Source of the DNA: Neckera pumila
Taxonomy: Eukaryota; Streptophyta; Bryopsida; Hypnales; Neckeraceae
Assembly: GCA_963969595.1 (NCBI GenBank)
Contig: OZ018417.1
Location: 6,450,501 to 6,514,500, forward strand
Length of the DNA stretch: 64,000 bases
Reading direction: 5' to 3'
A program made the translations under genes and the position numbers. Shown in pieces: positions 49,557 through 61,597 of this stretch (its first letter is position 1; every line of letters starts with the position of its first letter). The notes beneath the pieces are model-generated. The model searched no databases. It worked only from the letters and a program-made list of their open reading frames with translations, and was not told the origin of the DNA.

Positions 49557-50577
49557 ATATAAGATACATTTCAAAAGTTGAGGAGTTTTACACATGATGA
49601 CTAAAACTATCCATCCTATCCAAAAAACTCTAAACAACATGACTTTTGGTTTGTAGACCTGATTAGGGGGGGATTATATTATTACTAAGGTGTTACATAT
49701 AGTATGTACATCTTTTGTAAAAGATTTAGAAAGATCTGTTCACAATGACAATGATCTTGCAAGAGCGTCCCTGAATTTTCAATTGGCTGTTGACCAAACA
49801 ATTAATATTTTCTAGAATAAACCTAATACGTCAAGACATAATTATGCCATTCGATTGTCAACACAACAATTTGCATATTTGATTTGGATGTCATTTAAAC
49901 CTTATTGTGCTAAAAAATGACACTATAGATATAGAATAAAGGATCATTTTGAAGCTTTTGAGACATGTGGGAGGTGCAATAATGATCCAATGGAAATGTT
50001 GTATTTCATTGGATCTAATTCAATGTCAATACAAACTTCTTAAAGTATTATTTACCTCAAATCATCAATTTTATATTTCAAATATACAAAAAAGACTATG
50101 TTGTATCTAAAATTGGACTTCTCCAATTTTTCAAAGTTATTATAGATGTCTATAGATTAAATGCCCCATTGTCTACTCTTTTCGACTTACACTCAGACAT
50201 AATTTCATAAATAGGTAGATAGATAGATAGGTAGATAGGTAGGACTGGTAGGTAGATAGGTAGGTAGATAGACAAATAAATATAATAATATAATAATATT
50301 AACACCAATAATTATTTTTTTATTTTGTTCGTATATTTTTTTTAAATTATCTTCATACTAGAGAAAGTAACTTCTATAGTTTTTAAAGCATTAATCCTTA
50401 ATCCTTTATAGACCAAGTGGTAGGCTTGTCCCAAGGTTTGTAAAGACAATTTATAAAATGCTAGTTATAGAAAGAATTTAATAATAACTCTCAAACAAAA
50501 TTTGTAAAACATGATCCATAGATCATATCTATATGGTTGGATCAATTGCTAACTTATAAGTATTGATAATGTTTTAA
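49557..50577. other. A+T-rich intergenic DNA with a TAGA/TAGG microsatellite
   Basis: No gene is recognised. A run of TAGA and TAGG tetranucleotides occupies about 50213-50275. Confidence 0.5.
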
Positions 50578-51145
50578 TCCCTAGAGGGCCATGAGTGCAG
50601 ATTTTGAACAATGAATGAACATAAACACATCCTAAACTCACCAAAATGTGGTTTTTTCATCCATCAAATTTTTTTGAAGATTCTTATATTAGTTCTTTAA
50701 TATTTTTATGATTCAAATTATGAAGATTTTGCTTTGCAAATATTCTATAATTCAAAAGGTATTGGGAGGTCCAGCCTCAAAAAGTAGCTTTTTCAGTTCA
50801 GAAAATGACCCTTCAAAAATGACTTGAATAAAAAAATCAAATAAAAATCTTCAAAAATCACTACAATTAAAACTCAATATTTTGAACTTATAGAAAAAAA
50901 AATCTTTTAAAATCATAAATATTCAATCTACAATTGGATTTAGAAAGAATGTCCAATTTTTGGCTTCAAATTTTATTAAAAAATATTGGTATGTATTTTT
51001 GTTGCTCTAATCATATGGATTTGATCTATAAATAGCATTTTACAACCATTATTTGAGAATCACCATTAAAATATTCTTCTAAGTTGCATTTTATAATAGA
51101 TCTCACAATTTTGGAAATCTGGACACCTCTTTGGTCCTTTAGGGA
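50578..51145. mobile_element. TTAA-flanked element of a third family, 568 bp
   Basis: TTAA lies at 50574-50577 and 51146-51149. The left end is TCCCTAGAGGGCC and the right end inverts to TCCCTAAAGGACC, giving a 13-bp terminal inverted repeat with three differences. The body differs from the 0.9-kb family. Non-coding. Confidence 0.6.
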
Positions 51146-51632
51146 TTAAATCTTAAATCTAAAATTCTATATCAAATTATTTGCAAATTTTATATTATTT
51201 TGTAATTTTTACAAGAGTTTTTTTTAATTCAAAAGGATAAGTTACAATTATGGTGATTTTAAAAGATTTTTGTAAATTTATTTTTTCAAGTTGTTTTTTA
51301 AGTGTCACTTACTGAAGTAGAAAGGACAAGGGAAAAAATATGAAATATACTTGGTACCTTTTGAAGTGTATTACATTTGCAAAGCAAAGTCTTGAATAAA
51401 ATTTTTGAAAGCTAACATAAGAATCTACAAATAATTTGATGAATTTAAAAGAAATAAAAATTACGAGTGTTTGGTATCTATATATATTCATTTGTTGTTC
51501 AAAATTTAACCATTTCAATTTTGAAGGAATAAAGGTCTTAGAAGCTAAGACCTTTTTTATTTATGTATCTTTGTTTATACAATAGAGATTTGTATTTTCA
51601 AACCATTGAATTTGACTGCATTATCACTTTAA

Positions 51633-52552
51633 CCCCTAAAGTCCCATTGTCCCCTCGGGGAACAAATCAGATTTTGGGCAGGTACCTACGGGCTTAGTTT
51701 TCAGTGAAACTTTTTGAAACTTTTCCATAAGATAGAAAAACTGATTAGCTTCGTGGGAATATAATTTTTATTTCAATTGGTGCCCGGGAGCAAAAGTTAT
51801 ACCACAAAAAGCCTCAAACTGAACTCGGCGAGCAACACAAAATTTTTTGCAAAAAGTCAAAATAAATTTTCATTTTTTTTTTTCTAAAACTTTATATTTT
51901 TGTCTACGTGTGAAGCTTTGATTCATTTTATTTGGACTAATAATGAGCAAGTTATGGAAAATCTTGTTTTTTGGGCAATCTAAGCATCTTCTTGAAAAAA
52001 TAACTTGTAGGATTCATTTCTGAATGCAATTTTTACAATTTTTACAATTTTTTTTGAGAATGTTGTGTTTTCTTGCTAAAACAATCTCACCATTGGGATT
52101 ATTGTATTTCAATCCCATCTAAGAGCTCTTAACGATTTAGTTTTTTAAAGAATCTTGGACCTACTTCTACTTAACAATTTTTTGAAGAATGAAAATCAAG
52201 TGTTTTTTTTTGAAATTTTTTTGGTAGACTTTCAACTTACATCTTCAACAGAAAAAAATTTAAATTCAAAGTCTATAGTGCAAAAAAATTCCACAAATGG
52301 TGGTCAAAGTCATCTGAAATTGCAGGTCAGTGTTCCAAAAAACTTTCTTTTTCAACTTTGAATGCTTATATCTTCCAATCTATATGGTCAAACTTCATGA
52401 AATTTTTACCACATGATCTTTGACAAGTGAATTACAAGATCCTACGGTTAGATTTTTAAAAAAGTTTCTTTTTTTGTGTTCTTGGATGAAAGCAGCCAAA
52501 ATGGCAGTTTTGAGTGGTTTTTGACAGAAAAATGGCCTTGGGACTTTAGGGG
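51633..52552. mobile_element. TTAA-flanked 0.9-kb element, copy H (subfamily 2, best preserved)
   Basis: The element is 920 bp, with exact TTAA at 51629-51632 and 52553-52556. The left end CCCCTAAAGTCCCATTG and the right end, inverted, CCCCTAAAGTCCCAAGG form a perfect 14-bp terminal repeat. It can serve as the reference copy for subfamily 2 (C, F, G). No transposase is encoded. Confidence 0.8.
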
Positions 52553-52720
52553 TTAAATACATCTTCACACTACATTATACAATATATGTGAATGCAAAAC
52601 CATATTTCATTATACAATAAAAATTTTACAATTGATTATAAAGGGTATGTATATAATTGGACATTTGTATATTGCAATGTCTCATTTTTGGTCAAAATGC
52701 ATTGTTTGTATAGTTTTTAA

Positions 52721-52953
52721 TCCTTTAAGGACACATTATTTGTGATTAAAATTAAATAATTTGATGAATCATATTATGGAAAGTATAGCTTAATTGTAAA
52801 ATGATTTATACCATTATACTCATTTGGGTGAAGAACATGGCATATGCTAGTCTCCCAAAAATAACTATTTGAACTAATCAAGGTCCCTATGTATATTTTA
52901 CGGAACAATTAAAACAATATAAAGCCAAATGTGGGCTTCTTTGTCTTTGGGGG
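52721..52953. mobile_element. Possible short TTAA-flanked element, 233 bp
   Basis: TTAA lies at 52717-52720 and 52954-52957. The left end is TCCTTTAAGGACACA and the right end inverts to CCCCCAAAGACAAAG. The end similarity is weak, so this is tentative. Confidence 0.35.
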
Positions 52954-52957
52954 TTAA

Positions 52958-54661
52958 ATCTTTAAAACTTCTCAATGCAAAAGCAATTTAAAATTGAGGT
53001 GAATTTATATATATAGAGATATTTTTGGAGTTTTTTCATACAATGGAATTGAATGACATTGACTTTATTTTTTATGTTTGTGTTATTCAAAGATATTTTT
53101 TGTTTTTATAATTTATCCTAATGTTAAAATCTTAGATCAATTTATAAGGATTTACATATATATGTTTTCAATTTTTTGTTTTTTTGAAATGTACATTTTA
53201 TGCACATTATAAATGTCAAATTGCCTTAAATTTTTTATTTTTTTGAAATGTACAGTTTATGCACATTATAGATGTCAAATTGCCTTAAATTTTTTTATGG
53301 AAGTTGTAAATTAGCTATTAATCCAAAGGATTCTCCAATGCATATTTTGGTGCAAAAATGAAATATTTTTGGTAAAAATCAAACATTTCATGCACGGTGG
53401 AGGCATAATAGAAATTGGTGTATAGTAATATCCACAATTGCCTAATTCTCAAAGGACCTTCTAGACTCTAAAACAAATTCAAATAAAATAATCATATAAT
53501 AAATATGCCTTGAATATACAAAATATTATTTAACAATGACTTGGGGATGTCTTTTGAAGTCATTATGGATTGTCATTAATTTTGTTGTGTGAAATGTACT
53601 ATTAACTGCAATGATCGTATGCAAAATTATTCACCAAAAATGTGTTACCAAAAACTTAAGTACCTCCTAAATTTTAAAGAAATCCATTTTCTAATTCTAT
53701 CATGGAATACTATCATTTCAAATGCAAACTTTTTAATGGAATGCAATTTCAGTTCTTCCAAGAGAAACACAAGTGCAAGATATTTTATTTCTTCCTATCA
53801 ATCATTTATTTTGGTCTCATGTTTTAATCTTTTTGCATTGTACTTTGCAATTTTATTAGTGCTATAATATTTAAATGCCTATACCCCGTATACACCAGTA
53901 ATCACTACAATCTCTGAAAGATTTATTTATAAAACCAAAACGACATTGAAGGTTTAGCAACTTCCTTCACATTTTTAAATCTAGTGTTCCCACCAACCAA
54001 AAAAACATATAGTCACTCCAACATTTATATAGACTTCCAAGACTAACACACGCAACTGTACTCTCACACCCTTTACACTACCATAAGATGCACTATTATG
54101 TCTCTTGTAGTGGCCCTGTTTCATCCGGTGTCTCCAACACTCGTGCAGATGATTACACCAAGTCTTCTCCTTCTCCTCCTGCAGTTACCTCTGCTTATTC
54201 GTGTGAATTTGGTTCATGAATTGGACTCACTGGAGGCGGAGAGGTATACTACAATGCCCTATCCATCAAGGTGCTTGCAACAGGTGTTGTTACTCCCTCT
54301 GATAAAGTTGGCGATAGAGTAGGTACTTCCAAAATGGAAGTCTTACGGTGATAATCGTAATGTGGTCTTTCACCTGTCCGAAAGTATTAAACATTTTTTC
54401 TATCACAATAATATCCATCATCATCCGAAAAGAAGCTCATTTGATCAATTTGATTGAATACTGACAACGCTGACATGGACTCCGTTGATGCTATTGTACC
54501 TGCAAGTTCTCTCACGCCTCCTTCAGCTTATTCCGGTTCCACGTTGTTCATCTCATCAACCCTTTTGCAAGAGCATAATCCGGGTCTTGTTCCCCTTCCA
54601 TCAAGTCTGCTTGGTCCCCACGGGCGTTACTAACTGCATCAGAGTCACGAGAATTCAAACT
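52958..54661. other. A+T-rich intergenic DNA with a 63-bp tandem duplication
   Basis: A 63-bp unit (core TTTTGAAATGTACA, then TTATGCACATTATA) is duplicated in tandem at about 53174-53299 with three changes. No gene is recognised. Composition becomes more balanced after about 53900, approaching the decayed reading frame on the minus strand. Confidence 0.5.
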
Positions 54662-57541
54662 TCAGCTAGCACTTGGTAATCTGTCAGAGTGTGTCCACTC
54701 GCCATCAATCTCACCTTTGTTCATTGGTGAGGCTCCCAAATCAACTGCGACAACTTTGCCCTTACACCTTCCCCATCTAGTCACTTGAAATCTCTCTTCT
54801 TTATTAGAATCGCGGGATGATTGCACTATTCTTTTAAGTCTACCATGTGGCACACCTCCATCTGTTTCAGAAATACTAGGACCAGGTAAGCTCTCTTTTG
54901 CAGTCAATACTTGTGAGGATCTATATTCAGCAACCATACTTACACTGTTGACCATCACCAACTTCTCCCCATACATCAATTGCAATCTGTTGTACACAAA
55001 TTGCATTTTAATTGATACAATTTCCATGATGCTAACATCATTGCCCACATATTTAGTCTTCAAAATCCCTGGCACCGCCATCGTTATGCCCAATGTCACC
55101 AACTCCCAATTCCGCAGTAGATACATTTGCATCATTCTCTTCAACCCCGTTGGTGTACTCTTGAACTTGTCATGCGCTCTAGGCATCACTTTTGTACTTC
55201 CAGAGTCTTGAAATACAACATGTAAGTCGTCCGTATTGCTTAGAAGGTTTTCCATGCACCCATTCTCTTTGAGATAATGCATAATGATGATAATGCCACA
55301 AACGGGTTGTACACCGCAACGTTGTTGTTTGCCATGGTGCAAATCATGCACGTATGAGGAAACTGTTTCTGCCTTAAATATGGAACCTTGAAGCACGTGA
55401 CAATCCTTTAATAACGCCATCCTCAATTCCATTGCTTAGTCAAAGTATACGCTTGGCAAAAAAAAAAACATGACATTTCAAAGCAAAATATAAGACATTC
55501 AATTTTTGAGTTGTTGCACAACTTTGCTATAATCCTTGTTCGACCATTGGGTGTCCACTCCATGCAAACCTTGACGTCTACAATCAAAAACCCATAAACA
55601 CGGTTTTCCAGGTTCAATATACTTGTCCTCAAAGAACCCTTCTCTACACCTTACCTGAAATGATGCTTCACGCTCTTCCTATTGCACTACAGAGATTACA
55701 ACTTGCCAATTCCAGTGAGCATTCAATACATCCTCTACGTCTCGACCATATCCCACATATTCTTTGCGACCCGCTAGGATATCCACAAAATATTGCTTAA
55801 CGAAAGTTGGTATAACATTCTCTAAACTGCTGAGCATTTGAACCGTCGTCACTGTAGGCAAACACCACGAAGTCTTTGTGCCGTTATCCAATGTTTTCCC
55901 CATCAAGATGAACTGCCTTATTCCCGAATCTCCGTACTTGCTTGCATCGATGGAGAAAAAATTATCCACAGACGATGGATTCTTATCCCTCGTTTCTACC
56001 ATAAGAAATCAAATTTGATTTCTGATCGCATTTTTTTGTTGTAAAGTATCCATCGTATACGCTACTATATTCTTAGAGGGGTTTGCGGAAGCAGCAGCAT
56101 TGAAATAGTATTGCTGCAAAGTGCGCTTTCTATAAACCACATCTTTTGCAGCCATTTGTTGTACCACATATATATAGTTTTCCGTAGAAATTTTGCTCAA
56201 GGGCCTTCACCAGGTCTTTTCTATTCTCTTCTTCTGCGTATTTCCATCCAATGTGACATCAAGATTTCAATCTCTAGCCATTTTCTTCCATTTTTCTTCC
56301 GCCTTCTTGTTGAAAATAGTTTTCCGTCCTCATAATCTTTGCACACCTACACAATGGCCTTATATGACTCCTCGTCTTCATTCCAAGTATAGCATATATA
56401 GTCGATCATCTTCTTTGACAACTTATATAAAAGCGTCGGTCAAAATAAATGCAAAGGAGTTTGATCGTAAATTTTTGACCATGCATTACAAAAATTGCGG
56501 ATTGTTGTACACCACAAATTTTGCTTTTCACCTCACAAACTGCACATGATACACTTCATTAGATAAATTTCCCTATTCTTTTTCCCATTGGACTCGTTTA
56601 CAAGCACCAACAACATGTTGGCCATCTACTGGCTCCCACACAATATTACTCTCCAGCCACCTTTTCTGCATTGCGCTACTCAAAAGGGATGGATCTTTCC
56701 AGTAATGTTTCAAATATGTGGCTTTGCATTCTTGTGCAGCACTTTCTTGACTAAATGGAAACTCTATCACCTCCGTCTCGCCTTCGTCATTGCTACTATC
56801 ATAGCGATATGCAATGGGACAAAGGGTAATTGCATTGACTTCATCAGCTTCAAATCCTTTGAGGCACTCATACATTTCTTTCACACGCCAATCTATTAGC
56901 ACCCTGTGGTTTGTCTCTGCATTAGCTACATTGTGGATGCTATCGATCCTTGCATCAAAAATCAGACTCTACCCTCATATATATCTTACTATGTACTCGA
57001 TTTTAGCAGAAAAAATCACAGGTGCTTTTATAATACTATTTGGCAACACTCTTCTAGGCTCTTGCTCCGGTTCACTTTTAGAAAAATCATCATCAATAAC
57101 AGCATTTTTGCCATCATTTCTTTGTGGAGGACGACTTTGCATGGCTGCTCTCCGATGATGTATCTATGTTGTTGTTCGCTTCTTGACGCCTTGCTCTTCT
57201 ACAACATCTGTTGCACAAGTGCGACGCCCTGATTGGTCTTCTGAGATGTCTTCCACTACAAAATCCTGTTGCAACGCATTCTCACCACATCCTCTACCAG
57301 CACCCTGTCCCATACTAGCACCTTATCCTGCACGATTGACAATTCTTCCAGCATCCACATTGGCCACTACAACATGTGACCTAGACAATCTTTTTCTCGA
57401 GCCAATTCTTGGTTGTCTTGATCCTGAATCCACTTCCATGACTATGGTTGGAGCTCCCTCTTCACCTTCACTTAGAAGAGGAGGAAAAATTGGTGATTCA
57501 CGTGATACAGTAATTTCAGCTGCAGCCCTGCCTGATTGCAA
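54662..57541 (-). pseudogene. Decayed long reading frame of unknown function
   Basis: Minus-strand frames ending at 57541, 56902, 56002 and 55432 (their upstream ends) are all in the same phase. They are separated by stops and short out-of-phase stretches, as expected of one old coding region of about 2.9 kb. The longest piece, 54662-55432, is 256 codons. The 56573-56902 piece contains WEPVDGQHVVGACK, similar in form to the DGQH core of ParB/Srx-like proteins. The 57323-57541 piece is basic and low-complexity. I do not recognise the family with confidence. It lies head-to-tail with the DUF7869-type pseudogene and may belong to the same class of mobile element. Confidence 0.5.
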
Positions 57542-57704
57542 CGATTCTTGCTCAATTCCGGAGGCTCAAATGTTGGTATTGTTGGTTTGCTACCTTGGTC
57601 TAGTATCTCTTCTTGCTTTTCAATTTCATCATCACCGGTGGGTTGAATGCCAACATCAGTGGTTGCAGATTGGAGATGCTAATGACGTACCCTCGGTGTA
57701 CTAG

Positions 57705-58869
57705 AAACACCTTGCTCATCTGAATGGGTTTCTAATCCCGCTACACCAGCAACTTACTTGCGACCTTGTTCATCCAATAGAACCCAATTTGGATTTACTG
57801 GCGCAGCAAGATCCCGATATATTTTATTTGAGTCTTCTGGATCTCTAGGTGCAGGCTGCTCTTGAGCAACATCTGGTTTCATCCTTCATACTTCTTTAAG
57901 GCTACGAATCTCCAAGTGTTGATGACGTAATTTAACATCATATTCATTAAAATGGGAGATTTAGAACCTCTCAAAATAATATCACTCATTTTTAGGACCA
58001 AGATTTGAAGTCAAAATGAAATATGTTTAAGTTGATGGGAACTCATTTCTTTAGTTGTGAACTTTACATTCCATTAAAATGAGAGCTTAAGGTAGTCACT
58101 ATGTCTCTTACGAATCATAGTTGACAATGATAATATAGATTTTTCATATAAATGCATATTGTGTCCTTTCTTGAATACCAAGTCATGAGCTGAATGGTTG
58201 GTTGTAAGAGGTTGTTTATTTCATTTAGGAGGTCCGGATTTGATTTCCATTGAATCCATATGAGCGGCTATGAGATATACATGACTTGGTGCTGCTAAGT
58301 GAGCTTTGCAGGCAGGAAAGTAGTAACAACCAACCAGCCCCACCTCCCCGAATTGTGACAAGTGCTACATGTGTAAACAAAACAAAAAGTGGTGTTCCCC
58401 ACTACTAAGCTTTTGTACTTGTATTTTGTTTTCAAAAAACTTTATAAAGTGAATAAATAATGAGAATAATGTCAACATACATACAAGTAAGTAGATATGA
58501 TAATAATAAATATATTAAATATTATATATTAGTTTTCTTGTTAAGAAAGGAACTTCATACAATACAAAATCAGAATCCCAATACAAAACTACTAAATCAA
58601 ATCAGAATGCTCCTCTGTATACCACATACTATATAGCATGTGGCATAAAATCATATAAAATCAACTACGGTATGCTAACGCAAAACCAGGAAATACAACA
58701 TCAAATAAAAACTATAAAACAAAAGCTTCAACACTACAAAGTATCTCTAGAGTACCTCATACATCCTTAATCTGAAGGGATCAAAGCCAAACTTTCTTTC
58801 ATTACATCAATCTGGGCCCTTGGGATTTTAAGGACACACTCTATTGTGTCCTTCTAGACCCTAGACCTC
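57705..58869. other. Spacer between the two decayed minus-strand frames
   Basis: Mostly A+T-rich, non-coding. No terminal repeats that would bound either neighbouring element were found by eye. Confidence 0.4.
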
Positions 58870-61597
58870 CATGCCGTGATTAGAGCCTTTGTATCTTGTC
58901 AAGTTGGATCTTCGGTCTCATTAACTTTCCAACGCAATCCTTTGGTGGAGTCCCACCCAGTATAGAACTGCTGAACATTTCGGTCTCGTGACGTGGGTTG
59001 AAAGTATTGTACCAATATAGAATTTGGACACTCGGTGTTTGTAAATGGATCGGACAAGGCTCTTGCAATCCATACAGGCTTTGTATCATCATCAGTCGGT
59101 CGAAGAGCGAGAAAATACCCTTTGTAAACATCTCGTGCCACTCGAAAAGATGGCAATGGACGATTGCGGAGTTGCCCTACAAAGGCATCATCCTCATCAA
59201 ATTCCTTGCGAACTTCACCATCTTCATCAAGTTTGTCCTCCTCCGTCGCTTTGATTCAAGAACAAGGCCAAAAGCCATCTTTCAACACTTGGGACAGTTC
59301 AATTGTGTCCTTCAAGGCTGCATTCACCGCCCGCCAATAGAACACCAAATGCTCGAACCGTCTTCGATACTCCCCACTTCCGTCTTCATCACATAATGCC
59401 TCCCAATATTTGATGAATCCAGACAAACCCTTGTAAATGTCGTCCATGTTGCGCATCGGAAGGTGGACAACAGGCAACGGCTCTCCACGAGGCTACAGGC
59501 TTTGTCTTTCAGAATCCTTTCGCCACAACTTGATTCCTCCACCTTCCTCTAGGAGCCAATCACTATCCGTGCAGTAATGCTTGTACTTTATGATGGGGAC
59601 ACCCGCGGCATTCAGATAAAACTTGAATTGTTGTGCCTTTATATGTCCACAAAGTGATTTGTCTCCATCCAAAAGCGAGCCTTCTATGAAGGCTTTAAAA
59701 TTTGGCACCTCCTCAATGAGGAATTGTAGGCACAGAATCAACATCCATGAAGGACTTCATGAGGGATGGAATGGTCGGGAAGTTCTCTTTCTTCAATTGC
59801 ATACTCCATCTCCCAAACAACGCATCGATGTCATCATGCGTGTGACCAACCAGCATGAAACTCACATAAACCTCACAAAAGATCTTCTTAGCAACAAGAA
59901 GGGACCAAAATGCAAACACAAATCTATTCTTGTTGTCTCCTATGGCATTGTCCATTTGAACGTTGAGAACCAATGGAAGGAGAGGCACCGGAATTACAAC
60001 TTCCAGAGTTGGCCAAAGTGATGACTTGCACATATTAGCCCCTTGCAGTATCACGCGAAATAAAGGAGCAGAGCCCCCTCCAATGAACAATTATCGAGAT
60101 GAATACTTCGGCGGCAATTCCTGGTCCCGCAACAGCTTTGCTAATGACCCCACCGTGTAGTTCGAGTCGTGCAGAAAGATATCAAGACTATAATGCGGAT
60201 AACATACATCACCGTGTCCGTGAGCAATCATTCCTGTCACAGACACCGGCAACTTTATGAGTCCGTCAAGCTGCTTGCTCTTGTACAAGAAGACAGGGGA
60301 AGCTGTTTTTGCGTGATCCATTTTGTCATGCATGATTGTCAAGCACTCGTGAGGGTAGGTAGTCGACCTATAGCAATTTGCATAATACTGGTCTCGATGT
60401 GCTCGAGCTGTAGCCAAATGTTTCTCTAAGAGACAGATCCATTTCTGTTGTAAGGCACCAATGGCGGTTCTCCTCAGAGTCTACAACCTATTACATTTCA
60501 AGCATCGTGCAAAATTGTCTCCGAGCTTCTTAGCACTATATTCAGGGAAGTTCAACTTCCTGATCTTGCTGATATTGGAAGCTGAGACTTTCTTCAATCC
60601 AAACACAACATTTGTCAAGTTGACCTCAAAAATAGTCTCCTTCCATTTAAACCTGGCTGGCAACACCATAGACACCACTTTCTCTCTAGAAGGAAGAGTA
60701 TGCGTGTGATGTGGCATATGATCCGCCAACTTTTCCAGCACGCACTTCAACGTTGTGGTTGCCTGCAATGTATGTTTTCGAGGCTTCAATGTCCCCAAAT
60801 TACAGTGAAGCTAAGCCTGTACACCTTTGGCAGCGTGCCTTTGAAAACAATGAAAGGTGGATTCTGGAACGCCCAAAATATGCCTCCATGCCGCCAAACA
60901 AACGTCAATCCCGTCGACAGTGACCACCCTCTTGCCTTCACCGTTTCGATGGATCTGTCGATGTACATCCAACTTCATGTGGTATCGGACTTCGAATGTG
61001 GAGTTCTGATACATCCGTTCTTGGAATGCCCAAATCTTCTCCCTTGGAAAAGGCTGAACACAATTTTTCAAGCAACAAATTTGGCTCGAAACAGAATTGA
61101 TCGACGCTTGAGTGAGCAATGTCTTAGTCTTCATACAAGTCTGTGGAGGAGGAGTTCTAACAATGCTTGCATATGGTCTTGTCCCTGTAGAGGACGGCTG
61201 CGACATGCTTACTTGCCGATGGTTGTAATCGTCACGAAATCCATGATCTCGGAGACTTGACCCATTCAAGTGCACAAGATGAATGGGCCAGGCGCGAAGC
61301 GAGTATCTCCATTCGTCAGGAACCTCTGCAGGAAGCAGAGACTTCAAGATTTGGACCGCAATAAGGGAATCTCCAAGGGGACCGTCAGCACCTATGACGA
61401 GGTCTAAGTTCACGCTATGACAAATTTTCCTCCGCCACTAGAACACAAGCCGCATTGTGCAGCGTCATAAATTTTATGATCCACAGACGTTGCGGTATGC
61501 CTTCACAGTAAGGAATATCCACAACTTCCTTAGGAACATCAACAGCCTCGTCTTCATCAAAGGAGTATTCATGTACATGAAGACTTGATGACGCCAT
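58870..61597 (-). pseudogene. DUF7869-type mobile-element protein, inactivated
   Basis: A minus-strand coding region of about 2.7 kb reads from 61597 to about 58870 across at least five in-frame stops and two frameshifts. Stops include 60811-60813 (TAG), 60481-60483 (TAG), 60091-60093 (TAA) and those ending the pieces at 59493 and 59256. One frameshift lies near 61414 and one near 59720. Recognisable blocks in order are a CCLKNC cysteine pair, VCLAAWRHILGVPESTF, GTLKPRKHT, MHDKMDHAKTASPVF, MDNAIGDNKNR (about 59945), GHTHDDIDALFGRW (about 59845) and FIKYWEAL. The MDN...DNKNR and HTHDDID motifs are typical of the DUF7869 family, repeated in plant and animal genomes and thought to come from DNA transposons. 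The last piece (58899-59156) resembles a separate C-terminal domain. Family call from memory; no catalytic role is assigned. Confidence 0.72.

Noticed and set aside
50213..50275. CRISPR-like or regularly spaced repeat
   Set aside because: Simple TAGA/TAGG microsatellite with no spacers.
60700..61260. 186-aa plus-strand frame
   Set aside because: It is antisense to the DUF7869-type region, whose minus-strand reading has family motifs.
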